64,000 nt of DNA from Carboxylicivirga agarovorans (GTDB lineage Bacteria > Bacteroidota > Bacteroidia > Bacteroidales > Marinilabiliaceae), in contig NZ_JBNGPA010000001.1 of NCBI RefSeq assembly GCF_050589845.1, forward strand, positions 509,121 through 573,120, read 5' to 3'. Every line of letters starts with the position of its first letter. Positions within the stretch are counted from its first letter, which is position 1. Made by a program: the position numbers and the translations under genes. Below the pieces are notes generated by a model. The model was not told the origin of the DNA and searched no databases. It saw only the letters and a program-made list of their open reading frames with translations. Shown here piece after piece: positions 27,283 to 36,722 of the stretch.

Positions 27283-28722
27283 TTAATAGCCTTCATTTTG
27301 CCTGATGTTTTCATTACCATTCAACTCGGAAGTAGGTATCGGCCACTGCCAACGGTAATCATCAGCTGTAATCAACAGATCATTGGCTGTTGATGTATTA
27401 GCCTGTGGTACACGCTCAAAACCTTTGTTATGGCGCTTTAAATCGTACCAGTAAAAACCTTCAAACATTAACTCTCTTTTACGCTCATCGAGAATAAAAT
27501 CTTTTAGTTCATCTCCTGTTAATGTCACGCGGCTATGGTTGATTATACGTTTTTCAAGCAAAGCACTTATATCATCCTGGGCGGCGTTATCATCATCTTT
27601 AAAAGCATATGATTCGGCCCTGATCAGATACATTTCAGCCAGACGCATCGGTTTGGGCATATTCATACCCTGGCTGGTGTACGCCGGATTTGTCGGGTAC
27701 TTATAGATCAGATGACCTGCCCATCCAAAACCAGTTTGTGTATAGTTTAAATAAGCCGGATAACGAACATCAATTGACGGATTGAAACTGTTAACCCACC
27801 ATTCGGCCGGAATATAATCGGGCATTGGTAATGTATTGGCATTATTACGGTTGTAAAAATTATAACCGGGAGCAGCACCAAAGTCTGTCGGTGTATAACC
27901 CACTTTCCATATTATTTCCGTTCCAGTATCGTTAAGCCACATATTAATAAACGATATACCTTCACTTAGTGCATATGACTCACTATCTATCAGAAGCGTT
28001 GAATAAGCAATCGCGCCATCGTAATTTTTCATTTCAAGAAACACACGAGCCAGCAAGCCACGAACAAAATCCTTAGTAAAGATCACATTGTCGTAAAACC
28101 TGTTATCACCCAGTAAAACCTCAGCATCTTCAAGGTCGGAAACAATGTTTTTATACACTTCAGCGACAGAGTTTCGCACAGGCGAATCAATCTCATTCAC
28201 TGTAATATATGGCACCCCAGGATCAGATGATGCAGTTTCATTGTTATAGGCCTTACCAAATAAGCGCACCAGGTTATAGTGCAACAGGGCACGTCCTGCC
28301 AGTGCTTCTCCCAATATCCGGTCAAGGTTTTCGGCATCCCCCTCAATGGATGCAATATTATTGATAATGTAATTGGTATTGTAGATCGAAGCATAGTGGT
28401 TAGCCCAAACAGAGCCTACTTCAGATGTTCCGGGATTGATTTTCCAGGCATACAGATCGCCCATTTGATTGGTGAATCCTGCCGAAGCCAAGGACGCATC
28501 TGTCATTATATCCAGTGTTACACTCAGGTATTTGCCATAGGAAGCCGATGACATAAACCCTGAATACATACCATAGAGAAGTGTTTGTGCATCTTTCTCA
28601 CTGGTCAGTATATTTTCTTTCGAAGTGCTGTCGTGCGGCTGCTTGTCGAAGAAATCTTCACAAGCTGTCATTGCCAGTAACAACAATACTATTGATGAAC
28701 TATATATTAGTTTGCGATACAT
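27283..28722 (-). CDS. SusD/RagB-family lipoprotein (second pair)
   Basis: 479 residues from the ATG at 28722 (MYRKLIYSSS), which gives a clean lipoprotein signal ending at Cys21 (LLAMTACEDFF). Starts upstream would add 16 charged residues. SusD features include FFDKQPHDSTSKENI after the leader, the helical pairs around YNTNYIINNIASIEG and LAGRALLHYNLVRLFGKAYN, the late PMRLAEMYLIRAESYA, and ILDERKRELMFEGFYWYDLKRHN. It should form the lid of the SusC-like channel encoded 57 bp upstream. There are no carbohydrate-active genes next to this pair, so a glycan substrate is not indicated. RagB-type members bind peptides, and a giant secreted protease lies upstream, which makes a peptide ligand plausible. 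Confidence 0.92.
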   Translation of the reverse strand: MYRKLIYSSSIVLLLLAMTACEDFFDKQPHDSTSKENILTSEKDAQTLLYGMYSGFMSSASYGKYLSVTLDIMTDASLASAGFTNQMGDLYAWKINPGTSEVGSVWANHYASIYNTNYIINNIASIEGDAENLDRILGEALAGRALLHYNLVRLFGKAYNNETASSDPGVPYITVNEIDSPVRNSVAEVYKNIVSDLEDAEVLLGDNRFYDNVIFTKDFVRGLLARVFLEMKNYDGAIAYSTLLIDSESYALSEGISFINMWLNDTGTEIIWKVGYTPTDFGAAPGYNFYNRNNANTLPMPDYIPAEWWVNSFNPSIDVRYPAYLNYTQTGFGWAGHLIYKYPTNPAYTSQGMNMPKPMRLAEMYLIRAESYAFKDDDNAAQDDISALLEKRIINHSRVTLTGDELKDFILDERKRELMFEGFYWYDLKRHNKGFERVPQANTSTANDLLITADDYRWQWPIPTSELNGNENIRQNEGY

Positions 28723-28779
28723 TTTTTTAAACTTTACTTGATGAAACGACTCTTTTTTTCCTCTCTTCATAATCCTTTA

Positions 28780-31686
28780 TTAAAATCCAAGGTCGATACC
28801 AAATGTGAATGTTTTCACGTGGGGATACATGTTAAGTTCATTAACACCATAATACTCGGGATCAATACCCTTGTATTTTGTAAATGTTAGCAGATTTTGT
28901 CCCTGCGCATAAATTCTTGCACTTCTGAAAAAGCCTGTTCTATCGAGCAGTCGGGGATTTATCGTATATGATATATTCAGGTTTTTCAACCTCAGGAACG
29001 AAGCATTTTCCAGCAACCGGGTGTCAAACTGGTTATCCTGATAATCGGGATGCGGATGTCTGGCCTGGTCACCAGGCTCTTTCCAGTAGTCAAGCATATC
29101 TGTGCTTTGATTATAGCTCATAAACATTCCCTGGCTCTCGGTAAAAAAGCGGGTGTTATTAACAATCCATTTGTCTGCCATCCATGAGAAGAATGCAGAT
29201 AACTGCAAATTCTTATATGAGAATGTACCGGTGAAACCGCCTGTTAAAGGTGGCAGATAAACCTTTCCATCCAATAACTGACGATCAGTATCAGAGTATG
29301 TATCCGTTACACTTCCATCAGCTCTGTACCAAAGGCCTTTACCAGTTGATTCATCAACGCCGGCCCACTCCGTCATATAAAATGTACCCAATGGTTTGCC
29401 AACAGTTATTTTTGTATAGCCCTGGTCTATATCTTCAAGGCCATTATATAATTTCGTTACTTCATTAAGATTATAAGCCATGTTCGCATTCAGATGAACA
29501 CGAAAATCACGAATACTCAACAGTTCTGCATCAATCTCCAGCTCAATACCCTTGTTGGTCATTTCACCAATGTTTTCCATGCGTCCTCCTGTACCTGTTG
29601 TTAATGAGTAAGGAATATAAAACAACATGTCTTTGGTCGTTTCCTGGTAAAGGTCAACTTTCATGCGGTATTTACGCATAAATGCCATATCAAGGGCTAC
29701 ATTAGCCTTTAGCTTGCGCTCCCAGGTTAAGTCATCATTCTGATGCTGGTAAAAGTAAGCTGCACTTTGGTTCATATAAGTACCATAGCCAAAGAGCGCC
29801 TGATGCTCGTAATTACCAATATTGTAGTTTCCTGTTTCACCAACACTGGCCCGTAACTTTAACTGGTCGAGCCAGGCAATATCTTTCATAAAACCTTCTT
29901 CCTGAATATTCCAGCCAATACCGGCACTCCAGAATGTTCCCCAGCGATTGTTCTGCCCGAAGCGGGATGAACCATCACGACGGATACTCAGATCAACCAG
30001 GTATTTGTAGTTATAGCTATAAGCCATATTGGCAAAAAAGGATGCCACTGTGTAATCGTATGCACTACCGCCCCATGAATCAGACTCGGCAGCCACGTTC
30101 AAAACCTTTAGATCCTTGGGCAGGTTTTTGGCTCCTACACTGAACGACTGTGAGTTATTACTGATGATCTCCTGTCCCAGCATCACATTGAAATCATGGG
30201 CGTCTGCAAGGTTAAATTTGTAAGTCAGCGTATTAGTAGGGGTTAATCTGAAGTTTCGCCTGAAAGCACGGGTTGTTTTTCCGTTTGTGGCAGCTCCCCA
30301 CTCCGACTCCGGGTGCAGGTAATCATTCAGTGTATAATCATAGAAATCAACTCCTACGTTGGTTTTAAACACCAGTCCTTTTGCCAGTTCAATATCAAAA
30401 AACACACCGCCTACGATCTTTAATGTATTGTTAGAGTTATCATTCAGCATCAATTGCTCAATGGGGTTGGCCCATGGCAGACCTTCGTTATTATAGTCCC
30501 CGTTTTCGTCGTATGGCTTAAGGTATGGATTTAGCAGACGGGCGGAGAAGATAGGGTTAAAAACGTTGTTACCTGCAGTTATGGTATTGCTGTTGGTTTC
30601 ATAACCAATGGTCAGGTTTGTTCCCAGCTTGGCCTTCTCTGATATTTTGTTATCCAGGTTTAAACGAAAGTTCATACGGTCAAAATCTGAACGGTACTGA
30701 ATACCTTCCTGGTAATAATAGCTTCCGGAGATATAGAACTGAGTTTTCTCGTTACCGCCACTCGCCGATATTTCGTGCGATTGTGTAAAGGCATCGCGCA
30801 ATACGACATCCAACCAGTTGGTATTGGTCTTCATCAGTTCCAGCTTCTCTTCCGGCGTATAGGTTTTCAAGCCTGTCTCTTCTTCATACTGAATCTTTTG
30901 CTCAGTATTCATCATTTCAAAATTATCGCGCGCTATTTTGTTAAAACCGTACTGGCCGCGATACTGTATCTTTGTTTTACCTTCCTTATTACCACGCTTG
31001 GTTGTGATCACAATAACACCATTACTTGCACGGCTACCATACAGCGAGGTGGCTGTGGCATCTTTAAGGATGGACACATTTTCAATGTCATTCTGGTTAA
31101 GAGAGCTAAACTGACCTGCAGTAATCGGAATACCATCCATGATGTACAAGGGATCATTTCCGGCATTAATAGAACTGATACCACGAATACGAACGGTGGC
31201 AGCTGAACCTGGTGCACCGGATGAACCTATGGCAATTAATCCGGGCGCTTGTCCCTGCAGTACCTGGTCGAAACTGGCAACAGGTACCTGCTCAATTTTA
31301 TCGGCCGAAACAACCTCAACCGAACCGGTGTAAGTTCCCTTCTTTTTAATGCCATACCCTGTTACAACCACCTCACCAATAGCCTCTGAGTCAGACTCCA
31401 TTAGAACGTTAATTGTTTGCTGCCCCCTGATACTCACTTCTTGTTTTTGATAGCCAATAAATGAATATACCAGTGTTTGCGCATCTGCAGGAACCTGAAG
31501 ATTATAATTACCTTCAAAATCACTTACTGTTCCTATGGTTGTTCCCTTTACTACAATGGTAACACCAATCATTGCTTCTCCGCTTTCCTTGTCTTTTACT
31601 GAACCCGTAATTGTAGTCGTTTGCGCCATTAACGGTTGACTAAAGGCAATACAAAGCAAGAGCAGATAAATTAATACATGCTTCAT
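28780..31686 (-). CDS. SusC/RagA-family TonB-dependent transporter (second pair)
   Basis: 968 residues. Signal peptide (MKHVLIYLLLLCIAFSQPLMAQ), carboxypeptidase-regulatory-like domain (MIGVTIVVKGTTIGTVSDFEG), TonB-box-like EVVVTGYGIKKKG, plug with IRGISSINAGNDPLYIMDG and ATSLYGSRASNGVIVITTKRG, then the outer-membrane barrel ending KTFTFGIDLGF. It is somewhat shorter than the SusC at 19754-22873 and belongs to a different lineage within the family. It is followed by its SusD partner after 57 bp. It should import a nutrient of oligomer size; which one is not shown by the sequence. The 152 bp upstream contain no clear -33/-7 promoter, so transcription may come from genes further upstream. Confidence 0.95.
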   Translation of the reverse strand: MKHVLIYLLLLCIAFSQPLMAQTTTITGSVKDKESGEAMIGVTIVVKGTTIGTVSDFEGNYNLQVPADAQTLVYSFIGYQKQEVSIRGQQTINVLMESDSEAIGEVVVTGYGIKKKGTYTGSVEVVSADKIEQVPVASFDQVLQGQAPGLIAIGSSGAPGSAATVRIRGISSINAGNDPLYIMDGIPITAGQFSSLNQNDIENVSILKDATATSLYGSRASNGVIVITTKRGNKEGKTKIQYRGQYGFNKIARDNFEMMNTEQKIQYEEETGLKTYTPEEKLELMKTNTNWLDVVLRDAFTQSHEISASGGNEKTQFYISGSYYYQEGIQYRSDFDRMNFRLNLDNKISEKAKLGTNLTIGYETNSNTITAGNNVFNPIFSARLLNPYLKPYDENGDYNNEGLPWANPIEQLMLNDNSNNTLKIVGGVFFDIELAKGLVFKTNVGVDFYDYTLNDYLHPESEWGAATNGKTTRAFRRNFRLTPTNTLTYKFNLADAHDFNVMLGQEIISNNSQSFSVGAKNLPKDLKVLNVAAESDSWGGSAYDYTVASFFANMAYSYNYKYLVDLSIRRDGSSRFGQNNRWGTFWSAGIGWNIQEEGFMKDIAWLDQLKLRASVGETGNYNIGNYEHQALFGYGTYMNQSAAYFYQHQNDDLTWERKLKANVALDMAFMRKYRMKVDLYQETTKDMLFYIPYSLTTGTGGRMENIGEMTNKGIELEIDAELLSIRDFRVHLNANMAYNLNEVTKLYNGLEDIDQGYTKITVGKPLGTFYMTEWAGVDESTGKGLWYRADGSVTDTYSDTDRQLLDGKVYLPPLTGGFTGTFSYKNLQLSAFFSWMADKWIVNNTRFFTESQGMFMSYNQSTDMLDYWKEPGDQARHPHPDYQDNQFDTRLLENASFLRLKNLNISYTINPRLLDRTGFFRSARIYAQGQNLLTFTKYKGIDPEYYGVNELNMYPHVKTFTFGIDLGF

Positions 31687-31838
31687 TTCAATTATTTTAT
31701 AGTTTTTATTTCATAGCTGCCCCTGATAATCATGAGAGCCTGACAGCTTGTCAAACCAGCTTTAAAAGCCTGTAATTACAGAGACAGAATTATAATTAGT
31801 ATTCTTTAGAATTTTGAATTATCATTTCAGATGACCAA

Positions 31839-32261
31839 CTATTTGATCATTATTGGTATTTCGGTTGTACTATAGTTTAATGCTTTGTCTACCGTTAAAA
31901 TGCTAAGTATGTAATCGCCCGATTTGATGTCGGCAGGAATGGCCAGCTCAAACAGGAATTGTTCAACGAGACTATCTTCTTTACCTGATAAAGGAAAAGT
32001 TTGTGGCACAGGCTCCCATGGATCATCCCATCCACGTGTAGCTTTCAGTCCCTGAGTCAGATAAAAAGTACATTCCTTTAGTTCTACATCATCAGTAAAC
32101 TCACCGGTAAACATGAGTGTATTGCCTCGTATATAAACAGTATTGTCGGTTGGCAAACTCACTACAGCTTCGGGCGGCATCGTATCCTCCAGCTTGTCTT
32201 TTTCACATGCTGCCAACAAAGGCACAAGAAACATGATTCCTATAATATACTTTTTTATCAT
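31839..32261 (-). CDS. Small Ig-like lipoprotein (DUF4625-like)
   Basis: 140 residues from the ATG at 32261 (MIKKYIIGIMF). A longer frame from 32333 has a poor N terminus. The lipoprotein Cys is at 19 (PLLAACEKDKLED). The mature part is one beta-sandwich: PPEAVVSLPTDNTVY, RGNTLMFTGEFTDDVELKE, then IPADIKSGDYILSILTVDKALN. This pattern resembles the DUF4625 and other Ig-like lipoproteins of Bacteroidota, which have no known function. It lies between the secreted repeat protein and the second SusC gene, so it may belong to the same uptake system. A surface or periplasmic membrane anchor is expected. Family assignment is from memory and moderate. Confidence 0.6.
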   Translation of the reverse strand: MIKKYIIGIMFLVPLLAACEKDKLEDTMPPEAVVSLPTDNTVYIRGNTLMFTGEFTDDVELKECTFYLTQGLKATRGWDDPWEPVPQTFPLSGKEDSLVEQFLFELAIPADIKSGDYILSILTVDKALNYSTTEIPIMIK

Positions 32262-32345
32262 CGTCTTAGTTTTTTGTCTATAGGGTGGTTTGAAAAACCA
32301 TTGGTACGTATCAGGTTGTTCAAACACGTTCATTAAATGAAAACT

Positions 32346-32365
32346 ACTCCCTCCGTTGAGGGAGT
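32346..32365 (-). terminator. Hairpin downstream of the repeat protein gene
   Basis: A perfect 8-bp stem, ACTCCCTC (32346-32353) with GAGGGAGT (32358-32365) and a CGTT loop, just after the stop codon at 32382. On the minus strand it is followed by AGTTTTC, so it has terminator-like form with a short T-run. Confidence 0.55.
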
Positions 32366-32381
32366 TGTTTCCGGCATGGGG

Positions 32382-34589
32382 TTAGTTTTTATTTATCTTG
32401 TTTATCAATTGTTTACCTCTTACATCAATGGTTTTAACCACGTAAACACCTTTCGACAGATCAGAGATATGAAGCTGAGTAATATGCTCACCGGTAAGGC
32501 TTTTTACCAATACACCTCCAATTGTATATACCTCAACAGACTTAATGGCAATGTCTGATTGAATATTAATGACATCAACTGCCGGGTTAGGGTATATGCG
32601 AAGTATATTTTGCTTTTGATTATTTACTGAAGTAGCAACAGGCTCAAGCATCACGGTCGGGCCTCCCTGGGTAGATACATCGCTGGTTAGTTCAAAGGAG
32701 ATGGTTTGAGTTACAAAGCCATCCATTTCAACGGTAATATCATAGGTACCATGGCGTAAGTCGTTAAAAGTGGCAATACCAAAGCCAAACTCATCATTAA
32801 GGGCATCGTTACCTGTTTCCAGTGTCCAGGTATCAACACCATCAGTTACTGTTACAGTCGCGCCACCCAGTAAAGTCGGGTCAATTCCTATGGACGGACC
32901 GATTGGTGGTGTTACGGAAGCATCTTTTACAATGACAGGCATGTTCTCGGTAACAGGCTCAAGCATAACGGTCGGGCCTCCCTGGGTAGATACATCGCTG
33001 GTTAGTTCAAAGGAGATAGTTTGCGTCACATAGCCATCCATTTCAACAGTAATATCATAGGTGCCATGGCGTAAATCGTTAAAAGTGGCAATACCAAAGC
33101 CAAACTCATCAGTAAGCGCATCGTTACCTGTTTCCAGTGTCCAGGTGTCAACACCATCAGTTACTGTTACAGTCGCGCCACCCAGTAAAGTCGGGTCAAT
33201 TCCTATGGACGGACCGATTGGCGGTGTTACGGAAGCATCTTTTACAATGACAGGCATGTTCTCGGTAACAGGCTCAAGCATCACGGTCGGGCCTCCCTGG
33301 GTAGATACATCGCTGGTTAGTTCAAAGGAGATGGTTTGCGTCACATAGCCATCCATTTCAACAGTAATGTCATAGGTGCCATGGCGTAAATCGTTAAAAG
33401 TGGCAATACCAAAGCCAAACTCATCAGTAAGGGCATCGTTACCTGTTTCCAGTGTCCAGGTATCAACACCATCAGTTACTGTTACAGTAGCGCCACCCAG
33501 TAAAGTCGGGTCAATTCCTATGGACGGACCGATTGGCGGTGTTACGGAAGCATCTTTTACAATGACAGGCATATTTTCGGTAACAGGCTCAAGCATCACG
33601 GTCGGGCCTCCCTGGGTAGATACATCGCTGGTTAGTTCAAAGGAGATGGTTTGCGTCACATAGCCATCCATTTCAACGGTAATATCATAGGTACCATGGC
33701 GTAAATCGTTAAAAGTGGCAATACCAAAACCAAACTCATCAGTAAGGGCATCGTTACCTGTTTCAAGTGTCCAGGTATCAACACCATCAGTTACTGTTAC
33801 AGTCGCGCCACCCAGTAAAGTCGGGTCAATTCCTATGGACGGACCGATTGGCGGTGTTACGGAAGCATCTTTTACAATGACAGGCATGTTCTCGGTAACA
33901 GGCTCAAGCATCACGGTCGGGCCTCCCTGGGTAGATACATCGCTGGTTAGTTCAAAGGAGATGGTTTGCGTCACATAGCCATCCATTTCAACGGTAATAT
34001 CATAGGTGCCATGGCGTAAGTCGTTAAAAGTGGCAATACCAAAGCCAAACTCATCAGTAAGGGCATCGTTACCTGTTTCCAGTGTCCAGGTATCAACACC
34101 ATCAGTTACTGTTACAGTCGCGCCACCCAGTAAAGTCGGGTCAATTCCTATGGACGGACCGATTGGCGGTGTTACAGAAGCATCTTTTACGATGACAGGC
34201 ATGTTCTCGGTAACAGGCTCAAGCATAACGGTCGGGCCTCCCTGGGTAGATACATCGCTGGTTAGTTCAAAGGAGATGGTTTGTGTTACATAGCCATCCA
34301 TTTCAACGGTAATATCATAAGTACCTACAGGCAAATCATTAAAGGTTGCAATACCAAAGCCAAACTCATCATTAAGGGCATCATTTCCTGTATCTGCAGT
34401 CCAGGTATCAACACCATCAGTTACTGTTACAGTCGCACCACCCAGTAAAGTCGGGTCAATTCCTATGGACGGACCAACCGGCGGTGTGACAGAAGCATCT
34501 TTTACAATTACAGGCAGGCTCTCGGTTTGTCCCACCATACTACCAATAGCTAATATGGTAGCCAATAAAAACATTGTAAATCTTTTCAT
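32382..34589 (-). CDS. Secreted T9SS protein of six near-identical 105-residue repeats
   Basis: 735 residues from the ATG at 34589 (MKRFTMFLLATILAIGSMVGQ, a signal peptide); an ATG three codons upstream is also possible. The middle is six repeats of 105 residues, each starting PVIVKDASVTPP and containing GGATVTVTDGVDTW, DEFGFGIATFNDL and GTYDITVEMDG. This looks like a carboxypeptidase-regulatory or PEGA-like beta-sandwich that decorates its carrier. Copies 2-5 are almost the same at the DNA level; copy 1 differs most (DLPVGTYD rather than DLRHGTYD). The last ~75 residues form a T9SS type A sorting domain (LRIYPNPAVDVINI, then VKSLTGEHITQLHISDLSKGVYVV). It is likely displayed on or released from the cell surface. 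There is no enzyme motif; an adhesive or structural role is inference. Confidence 0.85.
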   Translation of the reverse strand: MKRFTMFLLATILAIGSMVGQTESLPVIVKDASVTPPVGPSIGIDPTLLGGATVTVTDGVDTWTADTGNDALNDEFGFGIATFNDLPVGTYDITVEMDGYVTQTISFELTSDVSTQGGPTVMLEPVTENMPVIVKDASVTPPIGPSIGIDPTLLGGATVTVTDGVDTWTLETGNDALTDEFGFGIATFNDLRHGTYDITVEMDGYVTQTISFELTSDVSTQGGPTVMLEPVTENMPVIVKDASVTPPIGPSIGIDPTLLGGATVTVTDGVDTWTLETGNDALTDEFGFGIATFNDLRHGTYDITVEMDGYVTQTISFELTSDVSTQGGPTVMLEPVTENMPVIVKDASVTPPIGPSIGIDPTLLGGATVTVTDGVDTWTLETGNDALTDEFGFGIATFNDLRHGTYDITVEMDGYVTQTISFELTSDVSTQGGPTVMLEPVTENMPVIVKDASVTPPIGPSIGIDPTLLGGATVTVTDGVDTWTLETGNDALTDEFGFGIATFNDLRHGTYDITVEMDGYVTQTISFELTSDVSTQGGPTVMLEPVTENMPVIVKDASVTPPIGPSIGIDPTLLGGATVTVTDGVDTWTLETGNDALNDEFGFGIATFNDLRHGTYDITVEMDGFVTQTISFELTSDVSTQGGPTVMLEPVATSVNNQKQNILRIYPNPAVDVINIQSDIAIKSVEVYTIGGVLVKSLTGEHITQLHISDLSKGVYVVKTIDVRGKQLINKINKN
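32628..34517. repeat. Six direct 315-bp repeats inside the T9SS protein gene
   Basis: Six in-frame copies of 315 bp cover 32628-34517. The period is confirmed by identical blocks recurring every 315 bases, for example the GTGCCATGGCG-type blocks at 33061, 33376 and 34006. Differences between the middle copies are a few silent or single-base changes. Such identity suggests recent duplication or gene conversion and makes copy number prone to change and to assembly error. Confidence 0.95.
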
Positions 34590-34626
34590 AGTGATCATTT
34601 ATTAATTAACAAACTGGCACTTAACC

Positions 34627-34665
34627 AATGGAGAGGGAGAGCAAGAGCTGCTTCCTCCCTCCATT
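34627..34665 (-). terminator. Weak inverted repeat between two T9SS genes
   Basis: AATGGAG (34627-34633) pairs with CTCCATT (34659-34665), with purine-rich and pyrimidine-rich inner arms that extend the stem imperfectly. It lies downstream of the gene at 34712. No T-run follows, so it is only a possible transcript end. Confidence 0.3.
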
Positions 34666-34711
34666 AATTATCACCATTAAATTCATCGTTGCTCTTGAAT
34701 GAGCATCAGCA

Positions 34712-36664
34712 TTATCGTTTTGTAATCTTCACAGTTTTTGTTTGTCGGATAGAGTCATTCAGCACAACCATGTAAAGGCCTTTAGGCAGGTCTGACAGGT
34801 CGATCTGTTGTATTGATTCGGCATTAATTATTTTCACACAACGTCCGGTCATATCAAATACTTCTGCCGTAACAACTTCAATGTCTGACTTTACATGCAA
34901 CAGGCCGTTGGTAGGATTAGGGTATACTTGTATTGTAACTTCTTCCGTTTTGTTGATACTGGTCGCGTCATCTGCCTCCATGGTTAGTGTTTTTTCGCTG
35001 GCGCCGGCGCCCATCCATATTCGACTATCTGTTATTGAATTGTAACCACTGGCACTTAACTCATAATTGTACCAGCCTTGCGGAATATCCAGGATAACTG
35101 CCTGTCCCGACGCATTGGTCGTCAGGTCGTAGCTTTCCAATCCATTATCCAGCATCAGGTTAGCATTTGCAATAACAGCTGATGTTTCGCTGTCGGTAAT
35201 CGTAAACTGGACACTTGCTTTAGCAAATTCACTTTGTGTCAGATCATGGCTCCAGATATTGACATCTGTACCGTTATCTGCTTCTTCAAGCACAAAAAGC
35301 GTATTGCCATTAACGACCAGGTCAGTCACCTTATCCCATGAAAAGTTCCCATGTGTTCCGCCGCGGTGCAACCAGTAATCAGCATCGGTGAAACCTTGTG
35401 AAATAACCACATTTCCAGAAGGAGTTCCTGTTGCTATTGGCTCATCCCATACGGCATAGGCTATACCTTCGGGTACAGCAATCATAGCTCTTAGTTCTTT
35501 GCCACCCAGATCGTCCACCAGTACGAATTCCGGATCTTCCACATCTGTTCGGATAGCATAAATCCCCTGTGTTCCGCCTGTCGGAGTAGCTGTAAAAAAC
35601 AACTTGTTACCGCTTAATGTCAGGTTATTTATCTCGTCAGACTCGTCTTCCGCATTCATGTTCATAACAAGCACATCGTTCAAACCATTGATTACGGTAA
35701 GCTTGCGCAGGTCGATTTTTGCCCCGTTTATTATCGGATCACCAACAGCATAAATTCTGTTATTGCTTTGAACAGGTGTTTCGTTGTGAAAATTGGGCTG
35801 AGTGATGGAGTTAATAACCGAAGTATTGCTTTTTGATATGATATCCATTGGCAATGACTCGCCTCCGATGGCTACTTTGGTTACATAGTAATTCTCATCG
35901 GTTACCATCAGGTTGCCCCAGGCATGTGTTTCACTTCCGCTGTTAACAACCAGGGTGGCTGTTCCTCCCATGGCGTCATAGTCCACTTTGAATATGCTGG
36001 AGTAGTTACCGGAACCACCGCCTTCCATGTCAGCAATAAAATAGAAAGCATTGCCATAAACAGTACCTTCAAGAACGCCTGCCTGATTTTGCTCACTCAT
36101 CCGGATCTTTTTTAAGAAGCCAACATCCTGGCCTGCTTCAAAGGTTCCCATGTCTGTTCCGTCTGATTCGTATAAAATAGCTTCCTGTCCTTTCAGGTCG
36201 TCCCATTCACCTTTAGCCATGTAGTAATACCATTCATTACCTGAACCAAAATCGGCATGTAACACATTAGTAGTTGCCGGGTTCGAAGCCGGATGTCCAC
36301 TACTAAGCAGTAATGAAGCCGTACCTGAATTATTAACTCTCAGATCAACTTCACCGGCATCACTGGTATTATTGCCATAATAAAAGGCCATATTGTTTCC
36401 AACCCATGCCGCTAACCTGGAAGCACTTCCGTTTTCAAGGGTTTCACTGTCCTGAAAATCAACACCGTTTAAAGAATAGGAAATAACATCATTGCTTCCC
36501 GTATTTAAAATGTAGATTATCCCGTCGGAAAAAGGTTTAACCTCAGTTACCTGTCCCGCAGATGTTGACAGCAGGTCACTGTTCTGCGTCGGAGTCACTA
36601 CCTGTGCCCAGGAGACTGGCCACATGCAGAAGCTCAAAAGAAATAGGAATAAAAGTTTTTTCAT
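34712..36664 (-). CDS. Secreted T9SS protein, beta-propeller-like, function unknown
   Basis: 650 residues. Signal peptide MKKLLFLFLLSFCMWPVSWAQ. The main body (~25-480) has repeating beta-rich segments such as SDGIIYILNTGSNDVISYSL, NAFYFIADMEGG and GNTLFVLEEADNGTDVNIWSHDL, which suggests a beta-propeller. Residues ~485-560 resemble a carboxypeptidase-regulatory-like domain (VIANANLMLDNGLESYDLTTN, in the style of the repeats in the gene downstream). The last ~75 residues are a T9SS type A sorting domain (IQVYPNPTNGLLHV, IQQIDLSDLPKGLYMVVL). No enzyme motif was recognised. It is flanked by hairpins on both sides and lies between the giant protease and the repeat protein, so the three may be co-expressed surface proteins. 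Confidence 0.75.
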   Translation of the reverse strand: MKKLLFLFLLSFCMWPVSWAQVVTPTQNSDLLSTSAGQVTEVKPFSDGIIYILNTGSNDVISYSLNGVDFQDSETLENGSASRLAAWVGNNMAFYYGNNTSDAGEVDLRVNNSGTASLLLSSGHPASNPATTNVLHADFGSGNEWYYYMAKGEWDDLKGQEAILYESDGTDMGTFEAGQDVGFLKKIRMSEQNQAGVLEGTVYGNAFYFIADMEGGGSGNYSSIFKVDYDAMGGTATLVVNSGSETHAWGNLMVTDENYYVTKVAIGGESLPMDIISKSNTSVINSITQPNFHNETPVQSNNRIYAVGDPIINGAKIDLRKLTVINGLNDVLVMNMNAEDESDEINNLTLSGNKLFFTATPTGGTQGIYAIRTDVEDPEFVLVDDLGGKELRAMIAVPEGIAYAVWDEPIATGTPSGNVVISQGFTDADYWLHRGGTHGNFSWDKVTDLVVNGNTLFVLEEADNGTDVNIWSHDLTQSEFAKASVQFTITDSETSAVIANANLMLDNGLESYDLTTNASGQAVILDIPQGWYNYELSASGYNSITDSRIWMGAGASEKTLTMEADDATSINKTEEVTIQVYPNPTNGLLHVKSDIEVVTAEVFDMTGRCVKIINAESIQQIDLSDLPKGLYMVVLNDSIRQTKTVKITKR

Positions 36665-36692
36665 ATCTATTAGTTTTAATGGTGATTAATTA

Positions 36693-36716
36693 GCCTCCGC
36701 CTGCAATGGCGGAGGC
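36693..36716 (-). terminator. Strong GC-rich hairpin downstream of the giant protease gene
   Basis: A perfect 9-bp stem, GCCTCCGCC (36693-36701) with GGCGGAGGC (36708-36716) and a 6-nt loop, 6 bp after the protease stop codon. On the minus strand TAATTAATC follows, AT-rich but without a real T-run. It is a likely terminator or mRNA-stabilising structure. Confidence 0.6.
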
Positions 36717-36722
36717 CAGTAA

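Noticed and set aside
30775..31206. 143-codon plus-strand frame inside the second SusC gene
   Set aside because: It is antisense to conserved plug-domain coding sequence of SusC and has no features of its own.
32770..34293. A series of plus-strand open frames of 87-95 codons repeated every 315 bp
   Set aside because: They are antisense shadows of the six-repeat T9SS protein; the minus-strand frame has a signal peptide, repeats and a sorting domain.
32628..34517. CRISPR-like array from regular near-identical repeats
   Set aside because: The unit is 315 bp with no spacer and is fully coding on the minus strand, so it is a protein repeat.
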